Positions 54,699-64,000 of a DNA stretch of 64,000 bases are shown one piece after another. Every line of letters starts with the position of its first letter. Position 1 is the first letter of the stretch. The stretch covers positions 186,001 to 250,000 of the forward strand of contig NZ_JAAOIE010000002.1 in assembly GCF_011326755.1 (NCBI RefSeq). The letters run 5' to 3'. The stretch is from Cochlodiniinecator piscidefendens. Lineage in GTDB: Bacteria; Pseudomonadota; Alphaproteobacteria; Rhodobacterales; Rhodobacteraceae. The position numbers were made by a program, and so were the translations under genes. Below the pieces are notes generated by a model. It was given only the letters and a program-made list of their open reading frames with translations, had not been told where the DNA came from and ran no database searches.

Positions 54699-55826
54699 TT
54701 AATCTTCTGCTTGAGCTTCAGCTCTGGATTTACCAGCAACATTCATAGCAAGTGTCGCCGCCATAAACCCATCCAGATCACCGTCCAATACGCCTTTGGT
54801 ATCGGATGTCTCGTGGGACGTGCGCAGGTCTTTGACCATTTGATAAGGCTGCAGCACATAAGAGCGGATCTGGTTGCCCCAGCCTGCATCCCCTTTGCTT
54901 TCATGAGCATCGTTGATTGCAGCGTTACGGCGATCTAGCTCCATTTGATACAGACGGGATTTCAAAGCCTTCATCGCGATATCGCGGTTTTGGTGCTGTG
55001 ATTTCTCAGAGCTGGTCACAACAATCCCTGTTGGGTTGTGCGTAATCCGAACAGCAGAATCGGTCGTGTTCACGTGCTGACCACCTGCCCCTGATGAGCG
55101 ATAGGTATCAATCCGAATATCAGCTGGATTAACCTCAATATCGATATTGTCATCGACAACAGGATACACCCAAACTGAACTAAAGGAGGTGTGCCGTTTC
55201 GCAGCCGAGTCAAACGGTGAAATACGCACCAAACGATGCACACCACTTTCAGATTTCAACCAGCCATAAGCATTATGCCCAGAAATTTTGTACGACGCCG
55301 ACTTTATGCCAGCTTCCTCGCCCGCGCTTTCTGATTGTAGCTCGACTTTGTAGCCGCGTTTTTCGGCCCACCGCACATACATGCGCGCCAAGATAGATGC
55401 CCAATCGCAGCTTTCTGTGCCGCCAGCACCGGAGTTGATTTCAAGAAACGTATCATTGCTATCGGCTTCGCCGTCCAGCAGCGCCTCTAGCTCTTTCTCA
55501 GCAGCTTTTTTGGCAAGAAGTTCAAGTCCATCTTCGGCGTCTTTAACAACCTCGGCGTCCTCTTCCATCTCACCCAACTCAATCAGTTCTAAACTGTCAG
55601 AGAGTTCCTGCTGAATTGACGTGCAGATGCCCATTGCATCCACAAGGTTCTGACGCTCACGCATCAATTTTTGCGCTTTGTCTGGGTCATTCCAAAGCTC
55701 AGGGTCTTCTGTGCGGGCGTTAAACTCTTCCAAACGATAGGGTGCAGTTTCCCAATCGAGCCGCTGACGCAGTAGCGCCAAAGATTTCTCGATTGCATCA
55801 ACCCAATTCTGCGCCTCAGCCCGCAT
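54699..55826 (-). CDS. prfB: Peptide chain release factor 2
   Basis: Ends translation at UGA and UAA. The 375-residue protein has the codon-recognition tripeptide SPF in [14 protein letters not shown] and the catalytic GGQ in [15 protein letters not shown]. The coding frame is continuous. There is no internal UGA programmed-frameshift site, which is usual in alphaproteobacteria but differs from E. coli. It follows PBP1A by 87 bp on the same strand, in the common order amidase, PBP1A, prfB. Confidence 0.95.
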   Translation of the reverse strand: MRAEAQNWVDAIEKSLALLRQRLDWETAPYRLEEFNARTEDPELWNDPDKAQKLMRERQNLVDAMGICTSIQQELSDSLELIELGEMEEDAEVVKDAEDGLELLAKKAAEKELEALLDGEADSNDTFLEINSGAGGTESCDWASILARMYVRWAEKRGYKVELQSESAGEEAGIKSASYKISGHNAYGWLKSESGVHRLVRISPFDSAAKRHTSFSSVWVYPVVDDNIDIEVNPADIRIDTYRSSGAGGQHVNTTDSAVRITHNPTGIVVTSSEKSQHQNRDIAMKALKSRLYQMELDRRNAAINDAHESKGDAGWGNQIRSYVLQPYQMVKDLRTSHETSDTKGVLDGDLDGFMAATLAMNVAGKSRAEAQAED

Positions 55827-55913
55827 GGTTTCACCCTTTGTCTATTCGTTATTGTTTCGCTGCAAAGCTGATAACAATGCAAACCACTTTGGGCAAGCTG
55901 GCTTCGGGCTTCA

Positions 55914-58463
55914 TTAGTAAAGTCCGCCCGAAGAAAGCGATAAAGAGTTCGCTCTTGGTGCAACCCGTGCAGTTCCGCCGTCAGACGTTGTAACCGTCTG
56001 TCCTTGTTGTGCGCTTTCGCTTTCAGCGAACAATGGCAGGTTGGCGCCCATGGTAAAACCACCATCGATCATGCCAGCAAGCCCAAAGATCGGCTCTTCG
56101 CCTTCGCGGAAATACTCAGCTACAACATTTTCGCCACGCGCGTCATCCGGCAAGCGCGATCCAGAAAAACGGTCAATGCGAATAAAACGTCCACCGGGTG
56201 GAACTGCGAAGTCACCACCACCGTATTCTTCGATAGCTTCCAGCATAAATCGATTAAAGACAGGACCACACATACCACCACCAGACGCACCGCGCCCTAA
56301 TGGTTGCGGGCGATCATACCCGATATAACAACCGGCAACGATATTAGAGGTAAAGCCAATAAACCAAACGTCACGTGCATCATTAGTTGTGCCCGTTTTG
56401 CCAGCGACGGGCACAGGCAGGTTCACTGTGCGCGACGCCGTGCCACGTTCAACAACACCACGCATCATTGAGGTCAGCTGATACGCAGTAATCGCATTCA
56501 TCACCCGTTCGCGATTTGACGTAATCCGGGGGCCATATCCCTCAAGCAATTGCCCCTGTTCACAGTCATTACAACGACGCTGGTCATGCCGATAGATTGT
56601 TTCACCCGTGCGGCTTTGCACCCGATCAACAAGCGTCGGTTCAATGCGTTCACCGCCATTGGCAAACATCGCATAAGACGTCACCATCCGATACAACGTT
56701 GTCTCTTCAGCCCCCAGAGAGTTCGACAAATACGGATTCATCCGGTCATATACACCAAAACGTTCTGCATAGGATGCAACCACATCCATTCCGATTTCTT
56801 GCGCAAGGCGAATGGTCATCAAGTTTCGCGAACGTTCAATCCCCGTACGCAAAGGTGTCGGGCCATAAAATTGATGGGACGCATTTTGAGGGCGCCATAT
56901 CCCTGCGCCTGTGTCCACCTCAATCGGGGCATCAATAACAATCGTTGCCGGTGTAAACCCACTATCCAACGCCGCTGCATAAACAAACGGTTTAAATGAA
57001 GACCCCGGTTGGCGCGAGGCCTGTGTTGCCCGGTTGAACACAGAGTTTTGGTAAGAAAAACCACCCTGCATAGCCAATACACGGCCAGTGTGAACATCCA
57101 TCGCGACAAAGCCACCTTGAACTTCTGGCACCTGCCGCAAAGTCCAACGCATGAATGACCCGTCTGAATCACGTGTCATTTGACGCACCAGCACCACTTC
57201 GCCAACATCCAACAAATCGTCCGCAGTTCGCGCCCTATTCGCCAAAGAACCATCTGACAATCGCTTGCGCGCCCAGGTCACATCTTCTGGCGGAATCCAA
57301 TGTCCGTCAGCATCATCAGCGACCCCTTCGATACCGATACGCGCATGTGTTGAGCCAACCTCCAGCACAACGGCTGGATGCCATCCTTCGACATCACGCG
57401 ACACACTTACATCACGTAACGCAGCGCGCCATTCTTCCTCTGAACCAAGCTGCCCGACATCAATGATTTCACCTGTGCCACGCCACACCCCAAGATTACG
57501 GTCGTATTCTTCCAATGCACGACGCAAGGATGCAGCCGCAACAGGCTGCAATTGAGGATCAACTGTGGCACGTACAGTGTAACCGGCGGTAAAAAAGTCA
57601 TCTTCCCCAAAATCGCGGCTTAGCTGACGGCGGATTTCGTCACTAAAATAGTCCCGCGGAGGGAGCGATTGGCGGAATGCTGGGAAATCTCCGGCTTGAA
57701 CCGTTAATAAAGGGGCCGACGCAGCCTGCTCATAAGCGGCCGTATCCAAATACCCATTGTCGTGCATTTCCGACAAAACATAATTTCGCCGGGTCACAGC
57801 CCGTTCCTGTTCACGTACTGGATGATAATTCGACGGCGCTTTAGGCAACGCAGCTAAGTATGCGGCCTCTTCCGGGGTCAATTCATCCAGCGATTTATTA
57901 AAATAGGTAAGTGCAGCTGCCGTAACGCCATAGCTGTTTTGCCCAAGGAAAATTGAGTTCAAGTAAATCTCAAGAACATGTTCGCGCCCAAGCGTACGAA
58001 TCATCCGATTGGCGAGCAGGATTTCCTGAATCTTACGTTCGATGGTGCGCTCACCACCCAAAAATTCGTTCTTGGCAACCTGCTGCGGGATCGTAGACGC
58101 CCCGCGCAACCGTCCACCCTGAGCGGCCTCCACAACCGCAGAGGCAATACCGCGAAGATCAAATCCGCGGTGCGTGTAGAAGTTTTTATCTTCAGCAGAG
58201 ATAAACGCATTGGCAACAACGTCAGGAATTTCTTCAATCGGCGTGTAAAGGCGGCGTTCGCGGGCAAATTCATCAATCAACTGCCCTTCGGCGGAATAAA
58301 TCCGGCTGATCGTCGCCGGTGTATATTGGGCCAACTGTTCATGATCTGGCAAATCGCGCCCGTAGATCCAGAAAATAATACTGACACCCAGCACAGCCAT
58401 GACCATGCCAATTGTAATAAATGTAAAAATGCCGCCCAAGAAGGACAGGAAAAATCGGATCAC
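55914..58463 (-). CDS. mrcA: Penicillin-binding protein 1A
   Basis: Bifunctional peptidoglycan synthase of 849 residues. It has an N-terminal membrane helix (8-28), a transglycosylase domain with SAEDKNFYTHRGFDLRGI (catalytic Glu), ASTIPQQVAKN and EIYLNSIFLG. The transpeptidase domain has SRQPGSSFKPFVYAAAL (SxxK), ERSRNLMTIRLA (SxN) and AGKTGTTNDARDVW (KTG). An OB-like insert lies between them (residues about 330-440). The C-terminal tail is Ser/Gly rich. It follows the AmiC-type amidase on the same strand, a wall-building block. Confidence 0.95.
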   Translation of the reverse strand: MIRFFLSFLGGIFTFITIGMVMAVLGVSIIFWIYGRDLPDHEQLAQYTPATISRIYSAEGQLIDEFARERRLYTPIEEIPDVVANAFISAEDKNFYTHRGFDLRGIASAVVEAAQGGRLRGASTIPQQVAKNEFLGGERTIERKIQEILLANRMIRTLGREHVLEIYLNSIFLGQNSYGVTAAALTYFNKSLDELTPEEAAYLAALPKAPSNYHPVREQERAVTRRNYVLSEMHDNGYLDTAAYEQAASAPLLTVQAGDFPAFRQSLPPRDYFSDEIRRQLSRDFGEDDFFTAGYTVRATVDPQLQPVAAASLRRALEEYDRNLGVWRGTGEIIDVGQLGSEEEWRAALRDVSVSRDVEGWHPAVVLEVGSTHARIGIEGVADDADGHWIPPEDVTWARKRLSDGSLANRARTADDLLDVGEVVLVRQMTRDSDGSFMRWTLRQVPEVQGGFVAMDVHTGRVLAMQGGFSYQNSVFNRATQASRQPGSSFKPFVYAAALDSGFTPATIVIDAPIEVDTGAGIWRPQNASHQFYGPTPLRTGIERSRNLMTIRLAQEIGMDVVASYAERFGVYDRMNPYLSNSLGAEETTLYRMVTSYAMFANGGERIEPTLVDRVQSRTGETIYRHDQRRCNDCEQGQLLEGYGPRITSNRERVMNAITAYQLTSMMRGVVERGTASRTVNLPVPVAGKTGTTNDARDVWFIGFTSNIVAGCYIGYDRPQPLGRGASGGGMCGPVFNRFMLEAIEEYGGGDFAVPPGGRFIRIDRFSGSRLPDDARGENVVAEYFREGEEPIFGLAGMIDGGFTMGANLPLFAESESAQQGQTVTTSDGGTARVAPRANSLSLSSGGLY

Positions 58464-58536
58464 GGGTACGCTCCAGCTCGCTTACGTGGGTCTTATATAG
58501 GGTGCCTGACCCAAAGGGTCAAAACACATCAGCTAT

Positions 58537-59766
58537 TTACTGCCGGATCAAATCGGCCTGTGCAGCGTCCCGTTGCGCCCAATTGCGCAACGCTTCGGTA
58601 ATTCCGTCCGCTGCTGATCGTTGCCATGTTCCATCCTGCAACGACGCCAAGTCGCGCGCGCTCGACATAAAGCCAAGTTCAATCAAAACCGACGGAATAT
58701 CTGGCGCTTTTAACACTGAGAATCCGGCGGTCAAACGTGGCCTTTTATGCATGCGGCCGATGCTTTGGGATAATCCCTCGACCAACGCATCTGCTAGGCT
58801 GTTGCTTCTCGGTTGGGTTTCTCGGCGCGCGAGGTCCATAAGGACCGTGGCAATCCGGTCATCTTGATCTGACAGATCAACGCCGGATAATAAATCACTG
58901 CGATCATGCCGTTCAGCCAGTTGCGCAGACGCCGCATCAGACGCTGTTTCTGACAGCGTATAAACCGTAGCACCTGATGCATTTCCTTCGGCCAGCGCAT
59001 CCGCATGCAACGAAATAAATACATCAGCCCCTGCGTCACGCGCAATTGAAACGCGTGTTTCTAACGGAACAAACACATCAGAATCGCGTGTCAAAACAAC
59101 TTGAAATCCACCAACACGCAAAAGGTTTTCCTGTAATATCCGCGCAAATTGCAGCATGAGGTCGGCCTCAACTAACCCTTCGCGCTCCGCCCCGGGATCA
59201 ATTCCACCATGCCCCGGATCCAACACAACAACCAATGGACCCTCACCAGACTGTCGACGTATTTCGTCGCCGGTCTCTGCCGGTCCTTCGGCTTGCCAAA
59301 GTGCCGCGTCTGGTGCGCCAACTGAGGCAGAAAATGCCTCTTCGCTTTGGCGTTCAAGCGTTAGGAAAAAGCGCGCGGAACCTTCAACAGGATCGGTGCG
59401 CATTTCAGCACTTTCTATTCCCATTGGATTGGACAATTCCAACACAAGACGCGTCCAACCCGGTCGAAACACCCCGGCTCTTGCGTCGGCAATATACGCG
59501 AACCCTTCAAAAAGGTCAGCATCGAAACCCCGCCAATCTACTTCGCGAAAGTCCGCAACAATGCGTGCAGGTTCTGCCAGCGAAAACAAACGGTAAGGAA
59601 CGGCTTGAGTGATCGCGATCTCTAACTCAAATGTATTCCGGCTTTCGTCAGCCTCGCTTAGCTCTGGCAAATACCTTGCAAGCGCAGAAAACTCCTGCGC
59701 GGTTGTTTCTGCCCCTGCTAAAGCAACAAAGCCTGCGGCACATATCCATTTTAGACGCTCAAACAT
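58537..59766 (-). CDS. N-acetylmuramoyl-L-alanine amidase (AmiC type)
   Basis: A 409-residue periplasmic amidase that splits septal peptidoglycan. It has a signal peptide (residues 1-24, ending ETTAQE), an AMIN domain (about 45-150, ARIVADFREVDWRGF), then an Amidase_3 domain with VVLDPGHGGIDPGAE (Zn His), then Glu and His ligands in LVEADLMLQ and FISLHADAL, and catalytic Glu in VLIELGFMSS. It lies 73 bp before PBP1A on the same strand. Both act in cell separation and wall growth. Confidence 0.94.
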   Translation of the reverse strand: MFERLKWICAAGFVALAGAETTAQEFSALARYLPELSEADESRNTFELEIAITQAVPYRLFSLAEPARIVADFREVDWRGFDADLFEGFAYIADARAGVFRPGWTRLVLELSNPMGIESAEMRTDPVEGSARFFLTLERQSEEAFSASVGAPDAALWQAEGPAETGDEIRRQSGEGPLVVVLDPGHGGIDPGAEREGLVEADLMLQFARILQENLLRVGGFQVVLTRDSDVFVPLETRVSIARDAGADVFISLHADALAEGNASGATVYTLSETASDAASAQLAERHDRSDLLSGVDLSDQDDRIATVLMDLARRETQPRSNSLADALVEGLSQSIGRMHKRPRLTAGFSVLKAPDIPSVLIELGFMSSARDLASLQDGTWQRSAADGITEALRNWAQRDAAQADLIRQ

Positions 59767-59811
59767 AGAAAGCTCATGTTAATGTCAAATATCTCAAACG
59801 CAAAATTTCTT

Positions 59812-60960
59812 TCACGCACGGCCGTTTTCCATAAACGCTGTGAGGCGCTTTAAGCCCTCTTTGACGTCTTCGGTTGAACGTGCATACGAAAACCTAAGCG
59901 TCGTCGCGCCGCGATGCGGATCAAAGTCCAACCCCGGCGTAACAGCTACACCAGCTTTTTCCAAAATTTCCGCAGCGAAAACACGGCTATCCGACGTGTA
60001 GTCGGACACATCAGCATAGAAATAAAATGCCCCATCTGGCGGCGCAATTTTATCGAATCCGGCCTTTGGCAATCCATCCTGCATCAACAGACGGTTTTCT
60101 TTATACACCTCTAAATTGCCATCTAGCTCTTCTTCGCATCGCAATGCAGCAAGTGCCGCAACCTGTGCAGGGTGTGACGCGCAAATAAACATATTCTGCG
60201 CGAGGCGTTCAACCGTTCTGATGTGATCGTCTGGAACGATCATCCAACCAACACGCCAACCGGTCATCGAAAAATACTTTGAAAACGAATTGATGACGTA
60301 AACATCTTGCGAAATTTCCAAGGCCGAAACCGCCCGGCCCTCGTATTGGATACCGTGGTAAATCTCATCCGAGATAAAGGCGATGTCGCGCACTGCACAT
60401 GTTTCGATAAGCGCGCCCAATGCGTCCCGATCCAACATCGTACCCGATGGGTTCGCAGGTGATGCGACGATCAACCCCGACAGATCCATTTCCTCAAAAT
60501 CAGCGGGAACAGGTTGCAAGCGGTTTTCAGCCGAAGTTTGAATGCCCACCGGGTCCAAATCTAACGCCTTCAGTATTTGCCGATAAGACGGGTAGCCAGG
60601 TTCGCCTAGCCCGACCTTCTCTGCGGTATCAAAAAGTGCGGTAAATGCTAGAATAAACGCACCGGACGATCCGGGCGTAATAACAATACGCGCTGGATCC
60701 ACCTCGACATTATACCATTTTTTATAGAGTTTTGAGATCCCTTCACGTAACTCAGGCAGACCTAGGGCAACAGTGTATCCTAGAGCGTTTTCAGCCATAT
60801 CAGACGCCAATGCAGAACGCGCCCCGGCTGGCGCTGGTGTTCCGGGCTGCCCCACTTCCATGTGAATTATACTGCGGCCTGCTTCTTCTGCAGCGCGGGC
60901 AGATTCCATGACATCCATCACAATAAAGGGATCAACCTTCCCCCGGCTTGAACTTCTCAT
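59812..60960 (-). CDS. Class I/II aminotransferase
   Basis: A 382-residue PLP-dependent aminotransferase. The sequence shows MEVGQPGTPAPAG, ITPGSSGAFILAF, VASPANPSGTMLD, SDEIYHGIQYEG, and the PLP lysine in VINSFSKYFSMTGWRVGW, then a C-terminal ATTLRFSYARS. It fits the aspartate/aromatic group, but the substrate cannot be fixed. I took ATG 60960 (GGAG nine bases upstream). The frame reaches 61257 but that 99-residue extension overlaps the divergent M48 gene and is not family-like. Confidence 0.9.
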   Translation of the reverse strand: MRSSSRGKVDPFIVMDVMESARAAEEAGRSIIHMEVGQPGTPAPAGARSALASDMAENALGYTVALGLPELREGISKLYKKWYNVEVDPARIVITPGSSGAFILAFTALFDTAEKVGLGEPGYPSYRQILKALDLDPVGIQTSAENRLQPVPADFEEMDLSGLIVASPANPSGTMLDRDALGALIETCAVRDIAFISDEIYHGIQYEGRAVSALEISQDVYVINSFSKYFSMTGWRVGWMIVPDDHIRTVERLAQNMFICASHPAQVAALAALRCEEELDGNLEVYKENRLLMQDGLPKAGFDKIAPPDGAFYFYADVSDYTSDSRVFAAEILEKAGVAVTPGLDFDPHRGATTLRFSYARSTEDVKEGLKRLTAFMENGRA

Positions 60961-61021
60961 GAAAGGTCTCCACACTTGCCAAATCTTAAGATGGTTCTTC
61001 CAGCCTGATTGAAAAAGGTCA

Positions 61022-62371
61022 ATGACAATGCGTTCACTTAAACTTGGTTGGTCTGGAATTCGCACCGCGCTGGTCGCTACAGTTTTCACGGTGAGCCAAG
61101 CGGCAGCCGGTTTTGCACAAAGCATCATCCGAGACGCAGGAATTGAACATGCACTTGGTGAATTGGCCCGTCCAATCCTGAACGCAGCAGGGCTATCGCC
61201 AGATCGCGTTGAAATTCTATTGATCAACGACAATTCTCTAAACGCCTTTGTTATCAATTCTCAAGCCATCTTTATTCATTCAGGATTGGTGACACGTGTC
61301 GATGAACCCGGAATGTTGCAGGCTGTTATTGCCCATGAAGCCGCACATATCGCCAATGGGCACTTAGCCCGGCGCGCAGCCAATGCACGCAATGCGCGCA
61401 CAGCTGCTGGATTGGGCTTACTGCTGTCTGCAGCTGTCGCGGCGTCGGGTAACGCACAGGCCGCGACGGGTGTTGCGCTCGGGTCTGCCAGTGCAGCTCA
61501 GAGAAACTTTTTTGCACATACCCGTTCTGAGGAAAACTCTGCCGATCAATCCGCTGCGCGTTACATGGCAGCTGCGGGCGTCGATCCACAATATATGGTC
61601 GATGTTCTCGACATTTTTCGCGGACAAGAGGCCCTATCCGTTGGCCGCCGTGATCCATATGCATTAACCCACCCGCTTTCGCGTGATCGTCTACGGGCGG
61701 CTCGGGGATATGCCGCAGGATACCAGATTGCGTCAGACGCAGATTCGGCCAGTCGCTATTGGTTCCTACGCGCCCGCGCAAAACTAAGCGCATTCCTTGG
61801 CAACCCTGGACGCACTTTGCGCCAATTGCGCCGCGCAGAAACCAACGAAATCGTGTTGATGCAACGTGCAATCGCCTATCACCGTCTTCCTGATCTCGCA
61901 AATGCACTCGAAAACATTGATGCGCTTATCGCACGCCGGCCAAATGATCCCTACGCACATGAATTAAAGGGTCAAATTCTGTTAGAGGGGCGCAACCCTT
62001 CTGCAGCGGTCAATTCATATCAACGTGCTGTCAACTTAGCGCCGCGTCACCCGCTGCTATTGGCAGGTTTAGGTCGAGCATTGGTTGCCCAAAATACCGC
62101 GGCTTCAAATCGGCGCGCGTTACAAGTATTAGAACAAGCCCGCGGGCGTGATACAACACAACCTCGCATGTTGCGCGATCTCGCTGTTGCCTATTCACGG
62201 GATGGAAACAACGGCATGGCTTCGTTGGTAACAGCAGAACGCTATGCGCTGACGGGCCGATTGTCAGATGCGCTCACCCATGCACGCCGCGCAGAAGGCC
62301 TATTGCCACGTGGTTCTACTGGGTGGAATCGTGCGATGGATGTGATAATAACGGCTGAAGCCGCTAATTAA
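61022..62371 (+). CDS. M48 metalloprotease with TPR region (BepA-like)
   Basis: A 449-residue periplasmic protease. It has a signal peptide (cut near AAAGFAQS), the zinc motif VIAHEAAHIANGHLA (HExxH) at about residue 103, a third ligand Glu in RSEENSADQSAARYMAAAG, and TPR repeats over residues 240-440 (ALENIDALIARRPNDPYAHE, SYQRAVNLAPRHPLL). It resembles BepA/YfgC, which checks outer-membrane protein assembly. The start is ATG 61022 and ATG 61028 is also possible. It is followed 11 bp later by the DsbA-like gene. Confidence 0.92.
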   Translation: MTMRSLKLGWSGIRTALVATVFTVSQAAAGFAQSIIRDAGIEHALGELARPILNAAGLSPDRVEILLINDNSLNAFVINSQAIFIHSGLVTRVDEPGMLQAVIAHEAAHIANGHLARRAANARNARTAAGLGLLLSAAVAASGNAQAATGVALGSASAAQRNFFAHTRSEENSADQSAARYMAAAGVDPQYMVDVLDIFRGQEALSVGRRDPYALTHPLSRDRLRAARGYAAGYQIASDADSASRYWFLRARAKLSAFLGNPGRTLRQLRRAETNEIVLMQRAIAYHRLPDLANALENIDALIARRPNDPYAHELKGQILLEGRNPSAAVNSYQRAVNLAPRHPLLLAGLGRALVAQNTAASNRRALQVLEQARGRDTTQPRMLRDLAVAYSRDGNNGMASLVTAERYALTGRLSDALTHARRAEGLLPRGSTGWNRAMDVIITAEAAN

Positions 62372-62382
62372 CGGAGACTTAA

Positions 62383-63135
62383 ATGAAATTTCGCACCCTC
62401 CTCACCGGAGCACTTCTTGCCACGACGGTAAGTTTTACGGCCTCAGCCTTTGAACTCGAAGCCATGACCGATGAGGAAAGAACTGCGTTTCAGGCTGAAA
62501 TACGGGCATATTTGCTAGAAAACCCCGAAGTCATCATGGAAGCGGTTGCAGTTCTAGAGCAACGTCAAGCAGACAGCCAATCGCAAAACGACGCGACATT
62601 GCTGCAAGTCAATGCGGATGCGATCTTTGATGATGGGTTTTCCTATATTGGCGGGAATCCTGAGGGCGACATCACGCTTGTTGAATTTCTGGACTATCGT
62701 TGCGGATACTGTCGGCGCGCCCATCCAGAAGTGTCAGAGCTGGTCGCAAGCGATGGAAACATCCGTTTGATCATCAAAGAATACCCAATTTTGGGAGAAC
62801 AGTCTGTTCTAGCCTCTCGTTTCACGGTCGCGGTTAAACAACTTGCTGGAGATGAGGCTTATAAACGTGCGAGCGATGCCATCATGGAAATGCGTGGTGA
62901 CGTCTCCGAAACCTTCCTCAGCACGCTCGCCGTTGAGCTTGGCTTAGAAACGACAGCCGTTTTTGACCGGATGGAAAGTGACGAAGTGACCGCAGTTCTA
63001 CAGGAAACCCGCGCATTAGCGCAGCGTCTCCAAATCAGCGGTACGCCAAGCTTCATAATGGAAGATGAAATGCTTCGTGGATACCTGCCGCTAGAGGCGA
63101 TGCGCCAGTTGGTTGAACAACAACGCGAAGGTTGA
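62383..63135 (+). CDS. DsbA-family thiol:disulfide oxidoreductase
   Basis: A 250-residue exported thioredoxin-fold protein. It has a signal peptide (MKFRTLLTGALLATTVSFTA), a helical N-terminal extension (residues 30-70), then FLDYRCGYCRRAHPEVSE with the CGYC active site, and a cis-proline in SGTPSFIMEDEMLRG. This layout is that of the ScsC/DsbA-like group (Com1 type). GGAGAC precedes the ATG. It is co-oriented 11 bp after the M48 protease gene, so the two probably share a transcript and serve periplasmic quality control. Confidence 0.92.
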   Translation: MKFRTLLTGALLATTVSFTASAFELEAMTDEERTAFQAEIRAYLLENPEVIMEAVAVLEQRQADSQSQNDATLLQVNADAIFDDGFSYIGGNPEGDITLVEFLDYRCGYCRRAHPEVSELVASDGNIRLIIKEYPILGEQSVLASRFTVAVKQLAGDEAYKRASDAIMEMRGDVSETFLSTLAVELGLETTAVFDRMESDEVTAVLQETRALAQRLQISGTPSFIMEDEMLRGYLPLEAMRQLVEQQREG

Positions 63136-63156
63136 TTTCATTCTTACCAGAAAAAG

Positions 63157-63182
63157 AGGCCGCGCTCAGCGCGGCCTTTATT
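63157..63182. terminator. Bidirectional terminator between DsbA-like gene and ispG
   Basis: AGGCCGCGC, TCA, GCGCGGCCT with TTTATT after it on the plus strand and CTCTTTTTC on the minus strand. It lies between two convergent genes. Confidence 0.88.
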
Positions 63183-64000
63183 CATTCTGCAGCATCTAAC
63201 TTCGCCGCGTGATTTTCGACTTGTTCGACGATGTGATCAACCATCTGATCGTTAGACATCTTATGGCTTTGCTTACCTGCCAAATAAACCATTCCAGATC
63301 CAGCACCACCGCCGGTAAAACCCACATCGGTCATCAACGCCTCACCAGGGCCATTAACAACGCATCCGATGATCGACAGGCTCATTGGGGTTTTGATATG
63401 CTCTAACCGCTTTTCCAATGCCTCGACTGTCTTAATCACATCAAACCCCTGCCGCGCACATGATGGGCAGGAAATGATATTTACCCCGCGGTGGCGAAGC
63501 CCGAGAGATTTCAAAATATCATAACCAACTTTGACTTCTTGAACGGGATCAGCCGACAGACTGACGCGGATTGTATCTCCTATGCCCATCCACAACAGGT
63601 TCCCTAGCCCAATCGCAGATTTGATAGTTCCGGACATCAGGCCACCTGCTTCGGTAATACCAAGATGAATTGGTGCATCCGTCGCATCAGCAAGCGCTTG
63701 ATACGCCGCAGCAGACATGAAGACATCCGATGCTTTCACGGAAATCTTAAATTCGTGGAAATCATTATCCTGCAGGATTTTGATGTGATCCAGACCACTC
63801 TCGACCATCGCGTCGGGGCATGGTTCGCCATATTTATCCAGCAGATGTTTTTCCAAAGATCCAGCGTTCACACCAACACGGATGGAACAGCCATGATCTT
63901 TGGCCGCTTTGATCACTTCCTTGACACGCCGTTCGTCCCCAATGTTACCCGGGTTGATCCGCAAACAGGCCGCGCCTGCTTCTGCTGCTTCAATCGCGCG
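63182..64000 (-). CDS. ispG: 4-hydroxy-3-methylbut-2-en-1-yl diphosphate synthase, 5' part outside window
   Basis: Iron-sulfur enzyme of the non-mevalonate isoprenoid pathway, making HMBPP. The visible 272 residues run from [20 protein letters not shown] to the C-terminus. The cluster cysteines lie in [14 protein letters not shown] and the third in [14 protein letters not shown], and the downstream signature [12 protein letters not shown] is intact. The true start is beyond position 64000. The frame reads through the window edge without stops. It is convergent with the DsbA-like gene. Confidence 0.93.
   Translation of the reverse strand, partial: RAIEAAEAGAACLRINPGNIGDERRVKEVIKAAKDHGCSIRVGVNAGSLEKHLLDKYGEPCPDAMVESGLDHIKILQDNDFHEFKISVKASDVFMSAAAYQALADATDAPIHLGITEAGGLMSGTIKSAIGLGNLLWMGIGDTIRVSLSADPVQEVKVGYDILKSLGLRHRGVNIISCPSCARQGFDVIKTVEALEKRLEHIKTPMSLSIIGCVVNGPGEALMTDVGFTGGGAGSGMVYLAGKQSHKMSNDQMVDHIVEQVENHAAKLDAAE

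Noticed and set aside
54699-55826. Programmed frameshift in prfB
   Set aside because: The frame is continuous from ATG to stop with SPF and GGQ in place; no internal UGA with a Shine-Dalgarno-like stretch was seen.
60961-61257. 99-residue N-terminal extension of the aminotransferase
   Set aside because: It overlaps the signal-peptide part of the divergent M48 gene and has no aminotransferase similarity.

Overview
The window looks like chromosome from an alphaproteobacterium of the Rhodobacteraceae, most likely the marine Roseobacter group. The grounds are an archaeal-type class I lysyl-tRNA synthetase, the rpiA-gor pair, several RTX and Hint-domain proteins, a valine-degradation operon, an amidase-PBP1A-prfB block, a bactofilin-M23 pair, and a GAAC-N7-(A/G)AAC SOS-type box before uvrA. 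No rRNA, tRNA, CRISPR array, transposase or prophage block was recognised.

Layout. 1-1.4 kb: rpiA then gor (cut by the window edge). 1.6-18 kb is an accessory-looking zone with secreted-type proteins and much gene decay. It holds an RTX protein, a 3' remnant of glyA next to intact dsdA, a NIPSNAP/ABM pair under a divergent ArsR-type regulator, a LysR regulator divergent from intact glyA, a 5' remnant of dsdA, a second RTX protein, an ada gene split by an in-frame TAA, a frameshifted PEP-mutase-family gene, a large glycosidase-like RTX protein and a Hint protein. 18-26 kb: ABM and YdcF proteins, a membrane methyltransferase-like protein next to a soluble reductive-dehalogenase-like protein, a beta-helix protein resembling gene-transfer-agent head spikes, a DUF4864 protein, lysK and terB. 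26-33 kb: dacB, nadD and nucleoside hydrolase, a lone KAP NTPase, ettA and a sulfotransferase. 33-39 kb: small membrane protein, chrB-chrA, and a valine operon (acyl-CoA dehydrogenase, hydroxyisobutyryl-CoA hydrolase, mmsB). 39-64 kb is mostly core: uvrA, lpd, DUF924, an MFS transporter, queA with an AsmA/YhdP-like protein, bcp with DUF455, M23 peptidase with bactofilin, DUF2189, prfB, PBP1A, AmiC-type amidase, aminotransferase, M48 protease, DsbA-like protein and ispG (cut by the edge).

The most striking feature is two diverged glyA-dsdA modules about 4 kb apart. Each has lost a different gene, so one intact glyA and one intact dsdA remain. Both keep a hairpin between the two genes, and the stem bases differ between copies while pairing is kept. 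Other points of interest are the adjacent breakage of ada and its coupled neighbour, the 5'-truncated glycosidase/RTX protein, the unusual reductive-dehalogenase homologue, and the lone head-spike-like protein. All protein assignments rest on reading sequence and motifs, not on database searches.
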